Assembly (NCBI GenBank): GCA_017554385.1 | Contig: JAFZIL010000022.1 | Location: forward strand, 1-64,000 | Direction of reading: 5' to 3' | Source: Prevotella sp. | GTDB lineage: Bacteria > Bacteroidota > Bacteroidia > Bacteroidales > Bacteroidaceae | Length of the DNA: 64,000 bases | In this document: one piece after another, positions 17,931 to 26,780 of the stretch | Layout of the letters: each line of letters opens with the position of its first letter | How positions within the stretch are numbered: position 1 is the first letter of the stretch | The notes under the pieces: generated by a model | The model's database searches: none | The model's input: the letters and a program-made list of their open reading frames with translations, nothing else | What the model was told of the DNA's origin: nothing | Program-made: the position numbers and the translations under genes

Positions 17931-20900
17931 ATGAAGAAATTATCCATGATAATGATGGCGATGCTGTTAGGAACGGCAACGCTGTTGGCACGCCCTGCCT
18001 TGAAGGGTACAGTGAGTATGAAGCAGCCCGACGGAACGAGCGTCAGCATCCGTCTGGTGGGCGACGAGTATCTGCACTACAACACGACTGCCGATGGCTA
18101 TACGGTGGTGAAGAACGACCGTGGCTACTATGTCTATGCACAGAAGGTTGGCGGGCAGCTGACGGCTACCAACGTGATAGCCCATGATGTCGACAAGCGT
18201 GCAGCCTCGGAGCAGGACTTCCTTCGTGGCATCCAGAAGAACATAGCTCCTGAGATGACCACAGAGATGAAACAGATGCGCAGCTCTAACCGCACGATGC
18301 GTGCCCAGGTCTTAAAACAACAGAAAAAGGCTCGCTACAACTACAGCCAGTTCAAGGGCCTGATTATTATCGCTGAGTATAACAACTGTAGCTTCAAATA
18401 CTCCAATTACAAGGAAATCTTGGAGGGAATGGTCAATCAGGAGAACTACACAGGTACTACCGAAACTAACATCCCCTATAACAACACCAATCGGCGCTAT
18501 ATTGACCATGCCATTACCTGTACAGGAAGTATACACGATTACTTCCGCGATAACAGCATGGGAGAATTCTGTCCTACGTTTGACATCGTTGGACCTGTAC
18601 AGGTGAACCGTAGTCAGACCTATGTAAATGGAACCACCAATGGCCAGCAACTCATGATTGATGCCTGTACGGCAGCCGATTCCCAGGTGGACTTTAGTGA
18701 TTACGACGTCGATGGCGACGGCACCGTAGACATGATTTATTTTATCTTTGCCGGTCTTCCTTCCTATGTTGATGGTAACAACGAAAAATATCTCTGGCCG
18801 CATCAGTATGATATGAGATATAATCGTTCCTCGGTGATGAAGGATGGCGTCTATTTGGGACGCTATGCCTGCTCAACTGAGTTGTTTGGCTATGAGACTT
18901 ACAATTGGAGCGTGCTTGAGGGCATCGGTACGATATGCCATGAGTTCAGCCATGTGCTGGGTCTGCCCGACTTCTATGATGCCGACTATGAGGGGAGTGG
19001 CGGACAGAGCGATAATCCAGGCGAATGGTCGGTGATGGCTGCTGGTACCGACTTCGACTTAGGTCGCACACCTTGCTGCTACTCTCTCTTCGAACGTTAT
19101 GCGCTGGGCTTTTCCACGCCGCAAATGATCAGTGAGCCGGGCGAGTTCACCCTTGAGAACCTGAGCGAGAGCAATATCGGCTATCGGATGAACACACGTG
19201 TGAACAAGGAGTTCTTTATGTTTGAGAACCGTCAGAAAACCAAGTGGGACGCTCAGTTGCCTGGTCACGGTATGCTGATATTCCGTGTCGACTCGACCAG
19301 CAACTATGTCTGGGAATATAACACCGTGAACAACAACCCCAACCATAACTATTATGAATTGGTGCGTGCTGGTGGCGTGAAGAAATATCAGGGCGTAGCA
19401 TACGCTGATGGAAGTGATCCCTTCCCTGGAACTAAGAATGTCACCGAAATCAACAACACCACATCGCCTGCTAACTTGAAGACATGGTCAGGAAAGTTGT
19501 CGATGTTGGGTTTGCGCAACATCAAGGAGACTGCCGGCAAGATTACTTTTGAAACCTACGACGTGAATGTGCTCACAGAGATAAAGATGGCTGATAAGGC
19601 CACCGTTGGCGTGGGGACAACCCTGAAACTCTCCGTGGAATTAGTGCCTGAGGGAGTTACGCCTGCCCTCACATGGTCTTCCAACAACGAGGCTGTGGCC
19701 ACGGTTTCTGACAACGGTCTGGTCACGGGTGTAAGCGAGGGTACGGCTACTATCACTGTTACCTCGGACAATAACGTCAGTGCTGAATGCGTGATTATGG
19801 TGAAGCAGATGCCCGTGGCTGACAATATCGCAGCTTTCTGCCAGTTGGACGAGAACGAGGAAGCACTGTTGCAGCTGACCGATGCCCAGGTACTTTATGT
19901 CAAGGGCAATAATATCTATGTGCGAGATGCTTCCGGCAGTATCACACTCAGTGGCACAGGAATCAGCCTGAAACGCAATGATATGCTCAGCGGAACACTC
20001 TATGGCCGTCTGGCTACGAACAATCGCATGCCTCAGCTTGTCGCTGTCGAGGGAATGACCAATGCCGATGGCGTTGTCATTGTAGATGGCACGGCTGCTG
20101 CACCTCGTGAACTGCATTCGAGCCAGCTCTCAGCACAGTATTATAGCGACTATGTCACGGTGAAGAAAGCTCAGTTAGTGAAAGACAATGGTGTCTGGAT
20201 GACCTTTGGCGACAAGCGTGTCCGTCTTTTTAACACGCTTGGCGTTACCGGCATCAAGGTGCCCACTGACCTGACAAAGCGTTATGACATCACTGCCATC
20301 TATGGCACCAACGTCCTGAATGGTGAGGTCATTGACGAGCTGTACCTGCTCGAATCACCGAAGGCAGCCAGCTTTACCGCTGCTACCTCGCTTGCTCTGC
20401 CGGAATCGCTCCACATGGAGGTGGATCGTACTTATCAGCTTACTGCCGATGTGCTGCCTGTAGGTGCTGATGTGTTCCTTAGTTGGACATCGTCGAACGA
20501 GGCAGCCGTAACGGTTACGGCCGATGGTTTGCTTACTGCTGTGGCCAACGGACAGGCGACCGTCAGCGTCGTGGATGCAGAAACCGGATTGACGGCTACC
20601 TGTCAGGTGACCGTGGGCGACCGTCTTTCGGTGAGCAGTATCGCTGAGTTCAAGGCGCTGCCCAGTAACAGCGAGGCCGACCTGGTGCTGACCGATGCAC
20701 AGGTGCTCTATTCCTATAAGACCGACCTCTTCCTGCGCGATGCTTCGGGTGCTATCATGCTGAGTGGTACTGGGCTGTCGGCTACTGCAGGTCAGCTGCT
20801 TAATGGTACTCTCTTTGGCAAATCTGCTTTGAGCAATGGCATGCCCGTGCTCGTTCCCGTTGACGGAGTGACTACCGTTGACGGTATCAGCAAGACTGAG

Positions 20901-21338
20901 GGAGGCGTGGTAGAACCCCGTAAGGTAAGTATTACTGACGTTACCGATGCCGACCTCTGCGACCTGTTGCTGGTCGAGGCTGTTCAGCTTGAGCGCGACA
21001 ATGGTATCTATACGGTGGGTGGAAACCTGCGTGCCCGTCTGTATAATTCGTTCTCCATCAAGGATATCAAGGTTCCGACCGTTTTCACCGATAAGTATTT
21101 CGACGTACTTGCCATTTTCGGTACGGCACTGGTTGACAACGATGTGGTCTACGAGCTGAAGTTGCTCAAGTCGCCCGAGGAGGTAGAGAGTCCTGACGGT
21201 ATCACCACCATGGATCTGACTGAAGGAACAACTGAGGGACGTATCTACGACCTGAATGGCCGCAGACTAAATGCTGAACCGAACCGTGGCATCTTCATCG
21301 TGAAGAAGGACGGCCGTTACGTCAGGATGGCTAAGTAA
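17931..21338 (+). CDS. M6-family secreted metalloprotease with Ig-like (BIG2) repeats
   Basis: This is an 1135-residue secreted protease. A signal peptide (MMAMLLGTATLLA) is followed by a propeptide-like region and the M6 catalytic domain. The zinc site ICHEFSHVLGLPDFYD lies near residue 337, and GEWSVMAAGTD holds the downstream conserved Met turn. Two BIG2-like domains follow (SWTSSNEAAVTVTADGLLTA in the second). Each is trailed by an OB-like module sharing LTDAQVLY and RDASG motifs, so a two-domain unit has been duplicated. The tail IYDLNGRRLNAEPNRGIFIV is T9SS-like. It probably feeds peptides to the upstream SusC/SusD system. Confidence 0.9.
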   Translation: MKKLSMIMMAMLLGTATLLARPALKGTVSMKQPDGTSVSIRLVGDEYLHYNTTADGYTVVKNDRGYYVYAQKVGGQLTATNVIAHDVDKRAASEQDFLRGIQKNIAPEMTTEMKQMRSSNRTMRAQVLKQQKKARYNYSQFKGLIIIAEYNNCSFKYSNYKEILEGMVNQENYTGTTETNIPYNNTNRRYIDHAITCTGSIHDYFRDNSMGEFCPTFDIVGPVQVNRSQTYVNGTTNGQQLMIDACTAADSQVDFSDYDVDGDGTVDMIYFIFAGLPSYVDGNNEKYLWPHQYDMRYNRSSVMKDGVYLGRYACSTELFGYETYNWSVLEGIGTICHEFSHVLGLPDFYDADYEGSGGQSDNPGEWSVMAAGTDFDLGRTPCCYSLFERYALGFSTPQMISEPGEFTLENLSESNIGYRMNTRVNKEFFMFENRQKTKWDAQLPGHGMLIFRVDSTSNYVWEYNTVNNNPNHNYYELVRAGGVKKYQGVAYADGSDPFPGTKNVTEINNTTSPANLKTWSGKLSMLGLRNIKETAGKITFETYDVNVLTEIKMADKATVGVGTTLKLSVELVPEGVTPALTWSSNNEAVATVSDNGLVTGVSEGTATITVTSDNNVSAECVIMVKQMPVADNIAAFCQLDENEEALLQLTDAQVLYVKGNNIYVRDASGSITLSGTGISLKRNDMLSGTLYGRLATNNRMPQLVAVEGMTNADGVVIVDGTAAAPRELHSSQLSAQYYSDYVTVKKAQLVKDNGVWMTFGDKRVRLFNTLGVTGIKVPTDLTKRYDITAIYGTNVLNGEVIDELYLLESPKAASFTAATSLALPESLHMEVDRTYQLTADVLPVGADVFLSWTSSNEAAVTVTADGLLTAVANGQATVSVVDAETGLTATCQVTVGDRLSVSSIAEFKALPSNSEADLVLTDAQVLYSYKTDLFLRDASGAIMLSGTGLSATAGQLLNGTLFGKSALSNGMPVLVPVDGVTTVDGISKTEGGVVEPRKVSITDVTDADLCDLLLVEAVQLERDNGIYTVGGNLRARLYNSFSIKDIKVPTVFTDKYFDVLAIFGTALVDNDVVYELKLLKSPEEVESPDGITTMDLTEGTTEGRIYDLNGRRLNAEPNRGIFIVKKDGRYVRMAK

Positions 21339-21350
21339 GGGGAAACGGTC

Positions 21351-21794
21351 TTACCGGCGTTCGCGGAAGAACTGCTGCATCAACTCGCGGCATTCTTCCT
21401 CTAATGCGCCACCAATACACGTGGCTTTCGGATGCAACACCCTCGGGGCGTACATCCGGAAGCCACGTTTCTCGTCGGGCGCACCATAGACGATATGGGG
21501 AATCTGTGCCCATCCTATGGCACCGGCACACATGGGACATGGCTCTACGGTGACATAGAGTGTGCAGTCGGTGAGGTACTTCCCACCCAGTTCGTTGGCT
21601 GCCATGGTGATGGCCTGCATCTCAGCGTGGGCCGTGACATCGATGAGCGTCTCTGTCAGGTTGTGGGCACGGGCAATGACTCTTCCCTTGCACACCACTA
21701 CTGCACCAATGGGAATCTCGCCCTTGTCGAAGGCCCGTTGTGCCTCGGCCAGCGCCATGCGCATGTATTGTTCATCTTTATTTTTTTCTTCCAT
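21351..21794 (-). CDS. tadA: tRNA-specific adenosine deaminase
   Basis: This is a 147-residue zinc deaminase that converts the wobble adenosine of tRNA-Arg to inosine. HAEMQ (near residue 55) supplies a zinc ligand and the catalytic Glu, and PCPMCAGA (near residue 86) supplies the two Cys ligands. Length and order fit TadA; a guanine-deaminase-like relative is less likely. Its ATG is four bases past a TAACTTTG -7 element, so the mRNA is probably leaderless. Confidence 0.9.
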   Translation of the reverse strand: MEEKNKDEQYMRMALAEAQRAFDKGEIPIGAVVVCKGRVIARAHNLTETLIDVTAHAEMQAITMAANELGGKYLTDCTLYVTVEPCPMCAGAIGWAQIPHIVYGAPDEKRGFRMYAPRVLHPKATCIGGALEEECRELMQQFFRERR

Positions 21795-21798
21795 GATG

Positions 21799-21828
21799 CA
21801 AAGTTACGAAATATTTTTCGTACTTTTG
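21799..21828. promoter_or_regulatory. Divergent overlapping promoters of tadA and birA
   Basis: A minus-strand TAACTTTG (21799-21806) faces tadA and a plus-strand TACTTTTG (21821-21828) faces birA. Each is exactly four bases from a start codon. The -33 elements would overlap the opposing promoter; none is clear for birA. Confidence 0.5.
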
Positions 21829-21832
21829 CAAA

Positions 21833-22546
21833 GTGAAATGGAAAATCATACATGTCAACGATACTGACTCGACCAACCGCTATCTGCGTGAGTTGGACGT
21901 CGACGGTGATGTATGCGTCTGGACTGACTACCAGACTGCTGGCCGTGGCTGCGGCACGAATACGTGGGAGAGTGAGCGGGGTAAGAACCTGTTGTTCTCC
22001 TTGCTGATTCATCCTGCGAATATTCCTGTGAATAAGCAGTTCGTGGTGTCGATGGCAGTGGCAAACAGCATAGCGAAGGTTGTTTCGAAGTATGTGAAGA
22101 CAGTCAGCGTCAAGTGGCCCAACGATATCTATGTCCGCGACAAGAAACTCTGTGGCATCCTGATAGAGAATCGGCTGCGAGGCGGTGTGATTAAAGACAG
22201 CATCATTGGAGTAGGGCTGAATGTGAACCAACTTTGCTTCGTGAGTGATGCCCCCAACCCTATATCGCTGGCCAATCTGACTGGATGCCTGTTTGATAGG
22301 GAGGAACTTTTGCAGGAGCTGTTAGAGGCCTTCGAGGCAGAGTTGGCCGACTTGGAAGGGGTTCGCACGCGCTACCTGTCGCAGCTATATTGGCGCAAGG
22401 GTTTTCATCGCTACCGTAATGCGTGGGGTGAGTGCTATGCCGAGATCATGACGGTGGAGGATGACGGTCATCTGCTGCTTAGTGATGTTGATGGTCACAC
22501 CAACCGGTATGCGTTCAAGGAGGTGGAGTTTGTGATAGGGGAATAA
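21833..22546 (+). CDS. birA: Biotin--[acetyl-CoA-carboxylase] ligase
   Basis: This is a 237-residue biotin protein ligase that activates biotin as biotinyl-AMP and attaches it to the carboxylase carrier protein. DSTNRYL near the N-terminus, the biotin loop region AGRGCGTNTW and the catalytic segment VKWPNDIYVRDKKLCGILIE are diagnostic. It lacks the N-terminal DNA-binding domain of the E. coli enzyme, so it is a monofunctional ligase. The GTG at 21833 is the only suitable start; the adjacent ATG is in another frame. The transcript may be leaderless. Confidence 0.92.
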   Translation: MKWKIIHVNDTDSTNRYLRELDVDGDVCVWTDYQTAGRGCGTNTWESERGKNLLFSLLIHPANIPVNKQFVVSMAVANSIAKVVSKYVKTVSVKWPNDIYVRDKKLCGILIENRLRGGVIKDSIIGVGLNVNQLCFVSDAPNPISLANLTGCLFDREELLQELLEAFEAELADLEGVRTRYLSQLYWRKGFHRYRNAWGECYAEIMTVEDDGHLLLSDVDGHTNRYAFKEVEFVIGE

Positions 22547-22590
22547 CGTAATAACGAGATAACGTCATAACATAATAACGATCATCATAA
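22547..22590 (+). repeat. Tandem ATAACG-type words between birA and pyrH
   Basis: The spacer is built almost wholly from variants of one short word (ATAACGT, ATAACGAG, ATAACGTC, ATAACG). The repeats begin at the birA stop codon and end just before the pyrH start. The design matches other short-word spacers in the window. Confidence 0.5.
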
Positions 22591-22592
22591 TT

Positions 22593-23303
22593 ATGGCAAG
22601 ATTCAAGAGAATTCTATTGAAGCTCTCGGGCGAGAGCCTGATGGGCAAGCAGGGCTACGGCATTGATCCGGAGCGTCTGAGTGACTATGCAAAGCAGATT
22701 AAAGAAGTGCATGAGATGGGTGTCGAGATAGGCATCGTCATCGGTGGTGGCAACATCTTCCGCGGACTGAGCGGAAGCCAGAAGGGCTTCGACCGCGTAA
22801 AGGGCGACCAGATGGGCATGTGTGCTACGGTGATTAACTCGCTGGCACTCTCGTCGGCATTAGGTGCCGTCGGTGTGAAGAACAAGGTGCTGACGGCTAT
22901 CCGTATGGAGCCTATCGGTGAGTTCTACACCAAGTGGAAGGCTATCGAGGCGATGGAGCAGGGCTATGTCTGTATCTTCTCTGCCGGCACGGGATCGCCT
23001 TATTTCACCACTGATACTGGCTCGTCGCTTCGTGGTATTGAGATTGAGGCCGATGTCATGTTGAAAGGTACGCGTGTGGACGGCGTTTATACCGCTGATC
23101 CGGAGAAGGATCCCACGGCAACCAAGTTCGATGCTATCACTTATAAGGAAGTACTCGCACGGGGACTGAAGGTGATGGACCTCACGGCTATCTGCATGTG
23201 TCAGGACAACAATCTGCCCATCTATGTGTTTAACATGGATGTCGTAGGAAACCTGAAGAAGGTGATGGACGGCGAGGAGATAGGTACGCTGGTGCACAAC
23301 TAA
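22593..23303 (+). CDS. pyrH: UMP kinase
   Basis: This is a 236-residue amino-acid-kinase-fold enzyme that phosphorylates UMP to UDP in pyrimidine nucleotide synthesis. ILLKLSGESLMG starts the phosphate-binding region, and IVIGGGNIFRG and GTGSPYFTTDT are UMP-kinase signatures. Its length is typical. It follows birA by 46 bases and probably shares its transcript, ending at the terminator at 23329. Confidence 0.96.
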   Translation: MARFKRILLKLSGESLMGKQGYGIDPERLSDYAKQIKEVHEMGVEIGIVIGGGNIFRGLSGSQKGFDRVKGDQMGMCATVINSLALSSALGAVGVKNKVLTAIRMEPIGEFYTKWKAIEAMEQGYVCIFSAGTGSPYFTTDTGSSLRGIEIEADVMLKGTRVDGVYTADPEKDPTATKFDAITYKEVLARGLKVMDLTAICMCQDNNLPIYVFNMDVVGNLKKVMDGEEIGTLVHN

Positions 23304-23328
23304 TCCTCGTTGTCATAATCTGTATAGA

Positions 23329-23370
23329 TACAACAAGAGCCGTTGACAATTGCCAGCGGCTCTTGTTGTA
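23329..23370. terminator. Bidirectional terminator between pyrH and the coiled-coil gene
   Basis: A perfect 14-bp inverted repeat (TACAACAAGAGCCG and its complement) has a 14-base loop. It separates two convergent genes and could serve both. Confidence 0.75.
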
Positions 23371-23398
23371 TGATGCAGTAAGCTTGCTGAAGTGGTTT

Positions 23399-24250
23399 TT
23401 ATTTCACCACAACGACTAGGTATTTGCTGGTGCTCCAGAACTGCTGAGGGTTGGTGATACGCAGCACGTACTGCTTGTTGGCATCGCGCTCCAGTGTGTA
23501 GCTGCTCAGCGGGTGGGCAGTAAGAACCTCGGCCGAGCGTGAGTAGAGCTTGATTTCCTTGTCTACACGAATGTCGATCTTGGTAAAGTACTCCTTGTTG
23601 AAGTTCTGTTGCAGCACTTCGCCTTTCGACAGGATGTTCTGGTCTTTCAGTTCTTTCTTGGTGCCATAGACAAACCATGCGGTGTTCAGCTCCTTGTCCT
23701 GTGTCGAGATGGTCTGGTCTTTGCGCTGTCCCTCGTCTTGCAGGGTGGCAACGTTGTCGTTGAGACCGGCAATTTGTTCGTCGAGTTCCGAGATGTGGAT
23801 GTCTTTGGCATCAAGCTCGGCACGCAGCTTCTGAAGCTCGGCGTTCTTCTCTTCCAACTGTGTGGTGAGGTTATCGATGGTGCGCTTCAGCTGGTCAGCG
23901 TTGATGGTACTCTCGCGCAGCTTCTGGCGCAGCTTGCCAATGAGCTCGCGGTTCTGCTGCATGGTGCTTTGGATGAACTGCATGTTTTCGCGAATACGTG
24001 CAGCCGAGCTGGCACCCTCGCCGCGTTTAGCCACTGCCACGCGGCCTTCTGCTTCGCTAATCTCGCGGAATCCTTCTTCAATGTCGTTCAGGGTTCCCAT
24101 GATGTCGTTGATCTCATTGTCTTTCTGGGCAATGATCTTGTCAAGTGAATCACGCTGCTGGTTCAGAGCCAGCTGTTGTGCCTGCTTGTTGTCTTGCTGA
24201 CACGATGCCATTGCCATGAGGCATAGGCCGAAGAATAGAATCTTTTTCAT
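23399..24250 (-). CDS. Coiled-coil lipoprotein (possibly Cbp1-type collagen-binding adhesin family)
   Basis: This is a 283-residue lipoprotein (lipobox AMASC, then QQDNKQ). About residues 25-185 form a long heptad coiled coil, followed by a compact C-terminal domain ending QFWSTSKYLVVVVK. The layout resembles proteins that databases label as Cbp1-family collagen-binding adhesins in Bacteroidetes; I recall this family only loosely. Its start overlaps the rsmI stop by four bases, which indicates translational coupling. An envelope structural role is equally plausible. Confidence 0.6.
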   Translation of the reverse strand: MKKILFFGLCLMAMASCQQDNKQAQQLALNQQRDSLDKIIAQKDNEINDIMGTLNDIEEGFREISEAEGRVAVAKRGEGASSAARIRENMQFIQSTMQQNRELIGKLRQKLRESTINADQLKRTIDNLTTQLEEKNAELQKLRAELDAKDIHISELDEQIAGLNDNVATLQDEGQRKDQTISTQDKELNTAWFVYGTKKELKDQNILSKGEVLQQNFNKEYFTKIDIRVDKEIKLYSRSAEVLTAHPLSSYTLERDANKQYVLRITNPQQFWSTSKYLVVVVK

Positions 24251-24951
24251 ATAATCTGAGTTTTGTCTTTTGGTTCTTTTTCTTTGCAGCCGGCCACGAT
24301 GACGACGATTTCGCCTTTGGGCTCGTGCTCCTTGAAATGGGCTGTCAGCTCACCTAAGGTGCCGCGAACACTCTCTTCGTGTACCTTCGAGATCTCACGG
24401 CATACGCTGGCTTGCCTTTCTGTGCCGAAGACCTGAGCCAGCTGTTCCAGTAGCTTTACCACCCGATAGGGCGATTCGTAGAAAATGATGGTGCGCTGCT
24501 CGTCGCGAAGTGCCTCGATGCGCGACTGGCGCCCTTTCTTCTGAGGTAGGAAGCCTTCAAAGCAGAAACGGTCGCAGGGCAGTCCGCTGCTCACAAGGGC
24601 CGGAACGAAAGCCGTCGCTCCAGGCAGGGTCTGCACCTCGATGCCGGCCTTGACGGCTTCACGTACCAAGAAGAATCCCGGGTCGCTGATGCCTGGCGTG
24701 CCGGCGTCGCTGATGAGCGCCACATTTTGGCCTGCCAACAGCCGTTCGACAACAACTGCCGATGTACCGTGCTCGTTGAACTTGTGATGCGACATCAGAT
24801 GATTCCGAATGTCGAAATGCTTTAGCAGGATGCCCGATGTCCGGGTGTCCTCTGCCAGCACCAGGTCAGCTTCCTTCAGCGTGCGTATGGCGCGTAGCGT
24901 CATGTCTTCCATGTTGCCCACTGGAGTGGGTACAATATAGAGTGTTCCCAT
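24247..24951 (-). CDS. rsmI: 16S rRNA (cytidine(1402)-2'-O)-methyltransferase
   Basis: This is a 234-residue SAM-dependent methyltransferase that methylates the ribose of C1402 in the ribosomal decoding centre. LYIVPTPVGNMEDMTLRA at the start, AEDTRTSG, and SDAGTPGISDPGFFLV are hallmarks of RsmI. The ATG at 24951 is chosen; the longer frame begins with a TTG inside the -7 element. It is coupled to the downstream coiled-coil lipoprotein gene. Confidence 0.95.
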   Translation of the reverse strand: MGTLYIVPTPVGNMEDMTLRAIRTLKEADLVLAEDTRTSGILLKHFDIRNHLMSHHKFNEHGTSAVVVERLLAGQNVALISDAGTPGISDPGFFLVREAVKAGIEVQTLPGATAFVPALVSSGLPCDRFCFEGFLPQKKGRQSRIEALRDEQRTIIFYESPYRVVKLLEQLAQVFGTERQASVCREISKVHEESVRGTLGELTAHFKEHEPKGEIVVIVAGCKEKEPKDKTQII

Positions 24952-24960
24952 TTTGGTGGG

Positions 24961-24990
24961 CAAATATAGTTAAAATTTCTTTATCGTCAA
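24961..24990 (-). promoter_or_regulatory. Promoter of rsmI
   Basis: On the minus strand TTG (24988-24990) and TATATTTG (24961-24968) are 19 bp apart. The start codon follows after 9 bases. Confidence 0.6.
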
Positions 24991-25007
24991 AAAAACAGCC
25001 CATTTCT

Positions 25008-25038
25008 TTGCAATTTTTAAAACGTATTTGTAATTTTG
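25008..25038 (+). promoter_or_regulatory. Promoter of tdk and probably the por operon
   Basis: TTG at 25008-25010 and TAATTTTG at 25031-25038 are separated by 20 bp, and the tdk start codon lies 19 bases beyond. No further promoter or terminator is evident up to porP. Confidence 0.6.
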
Positions 25039-25057
25039 CAGTACATTTATCGAAAAT

Positions 25058-25675
25058 ATGACTACAAACCTTACAGGGGAGGCACACCGCCCCGGTCGAA
25101 TTGAAGTGGTGTGCGGCTCGATGTTCTCGGGAAAAACCGAGGAGTTGATACGGCGCATGCGTCGTGCACAGTTTGCCCGCCAGCGTGTAGAGATATTCAA
25201 ACCCGCCATTGACACACGTTATTCTGAAGATGATGTGGTCAGCCATGACCAGACCCATATCCCGTCGACACCTCTCGACTCGTCGGCCAGCATACTGTTG
25301 CTGTCGAGCGACATTGATGTGGTGGGCATCGACGAGGCCCAGTTTTTTGACAATGGACTGGTCGACGTGTGTAACGAGCTGGCCAACCGTGGTGTGCGTG
25401 TGATTGTGGCAGGTCTCGACATGGATTTCCGTGGCGTGCCCTTTGGTCCGATGCCTGCCCTCTGTGCCATAGCCGACGATGTGACGAAGGTTCATGCAAT
25501 CTGCGTGAAGTGCGGCTCACTGGCCTACGTTAGCCACCGCAAGGTGGCCAGCGACCGGCGCGTGTTACTGGGAGAGACGGGCGAGTATGAGCCTCTGTGC
25601 CGCGAATGCTACCAGATAGCCATCGCTGCCGACGCGTCGCAGGCAGTGGATACCGATTCCGATGGCGCGAAATAG
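25058..25675 (+). CDS. tdk: Thymidine kinase
   Basis: This is a 205-residue type II thymidine kinase that phosphorylates thymidine for nucleotide salvage. [20 protein letters not shown] contains the P-loop, and [11 protein letters not shown] is the Walker B lid region. [13 protein letters not shown] binds the substrate. The paired Cys of ICVKCG and LCRECY form the structural zinc site. It lies 18 bases ahead of porP, so it may share a transcript with the secretion genes. Confidence 0.96.
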   Translation: MTTNLTGEAHRPGRIEVVCGSMFSGKTEELIRRMRRAQFARQRVEIFKPAIDTRYSEDDVVSHDQTHIPSTPLDSSASILLLSSDIDVVGIDEAQFFDNGLVDVCNELANRGVRVIVAGLDMDFRGVPFGPMPALCAIADDVTKVHAICVKCGSLAYVSHRKVASDRRVLLGETGEYEPLCRECYQIAIAADASQAVDTDSDGAK

Positions 25676-25693
25676 TAGTCTGTTTACAAAATA

Positions 25694-26659
25694 ATGTGGG
25701 CTGTTTCGCGTTATAATAAGGTGTTTAGACGTATTCTTTTCACGTTAGCACTGCTGCTGGCAGGCCATGTTGGGGTGCTGGCGCAGTATGATCCGTCGTT
25801 CAGTCATTACTGGGCGATGGAACCAAGTTTTAATCCTGCCTCAGTGGGCAAACAGCAGAAAATGAATGTTGCCGTGGGCTATAACATGACGATGGCGGGA
25901 TTCGAACACAATCCGCGCACGATGTATGCTGGTGCCGACATGCCTTTCTATTTTGCCGGAGCTTACAATGGTGCGGGACTGCAGTTCCTGAACGACCAGA
26001 TAGGCTTGTTCTCGCACCGCAAGATATCGTTGCAATATGCCTATCGATTGAAGCTGATGGGCGGTCAGCTGGCCATCGGTGTACAGCCAGGCATGCTGAG
26101 CGAGAATTTCAACGGGTCAGGAGTTGACACGGACGAGGGCAGCGACCCCGCTTTCGCCACGTCGGAAGTGACAGGAACAGCTCTTGATGTGGCCGCAGGT
26201 ATGTACTATCAGCACCGTAATTGGTATGCCGGCTTTTCGGTTCAGCACATTACTGCTCCTACCATTGAATTAGGCGAAACCAACGAACTGAGCCTCACTC
26301 AGACGTATTATTTCACTGCTGGATGCAATATTCGGCTAAGAAATCCGTTTCTTACAATACATCCCTCAGTGCTCGCACGTACTGACGGGGTGGGTTATCG
26401 TGCTGATGTGAGTGCCCGGTTGAAGTACACACACGAACAGAAAGTGATGTATGCCGGACTGGGCTACAGCCCTACCAACTCGGTAACGGTGATGCTCGGC
26501 GGCCTGTTTCAAGGCATCATGCTGGGCTATAGCTACGAGATCTACACCTCGGCCATTAATTTGGGCAATGGGTCGCATGAGCTCTTTTTGGGCTATCAGA
26601 CCGATGTGAACCTTTTCAAGAAAGGACGCAACCGACATCAGAGCGTAAGAATCCTTTGA
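25694..26659 (+). CDS. porP: Type IX secretion system outer-membrane protein PorP/SprF
   Basis: This is a 321-residue beta-barrel. A signal peptide ends in VGVLAQ, followed by YDPSFSHYWAMEPSFNPA, the family's usual N-terminal block. FNxGxxY-like barrel strands run to the end. In T9SS, PorP/SprF proteins act at the outer membrane with the PorK/PorN ring and with cargo. The position directly ahead of porK confirms the assignment. The frame of the next gene opens at this stop codon. Confidence 0.9.
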   Translation: MWAVSRYNKVFRRILFTLALLLAGHVGVLAQYDPSFSHYWAMEPSFNPASVGKQQKMNVAVGYNMTMAGFEHNPRTMYAGADMPFYFAGAYNGAGLQFLNDQIGLFSHRKISLQYAYRLKLMGGQLAIGVQPGMLSENFNGSGVDTDEGSDPAFATSEVTGTALDVAAGMYYQHRNWYAGFSVQHITAPTIELGETNELSLTQTYYFTAGCNIRLRNPFLTIHPSVLARTDGVGYRADVSARLKYTHEQKVMYAGLGYSPTNSVTVMLGGLFQGIMLGYSYEIYTSAINLGNGSHELFLGYQTDVNLFKKGRNRHQSVRIL

Positions 26660-26780
26660 AAGGTAAAGAAGTGAAAAAGAAAAAGAATAAAAATATGATG
26701 AAGAGTAGTTTTTCATGTTCAAGGTCGAAGGCAATGGTAAAATGGTGTTTACCCTTTTGCCTTTTTACCTTTTTACTTTT
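26660..26780 (+). repeat. Imperfect inverted short-word repeats spanning the porK start and signal peptide
   Basis: Purine-rich words such as GGTAAAGAAGTGAAAAAG (26661 onward) are mirrored by pyrimidine-rich words CCCTTTTGCCTTTTTACC and TTTTTACTTTT (26752-26780). The right arm encodes the hydrophobic core of the PorK signal peptide. The match is looser than in priA. Confidence 0.35.
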
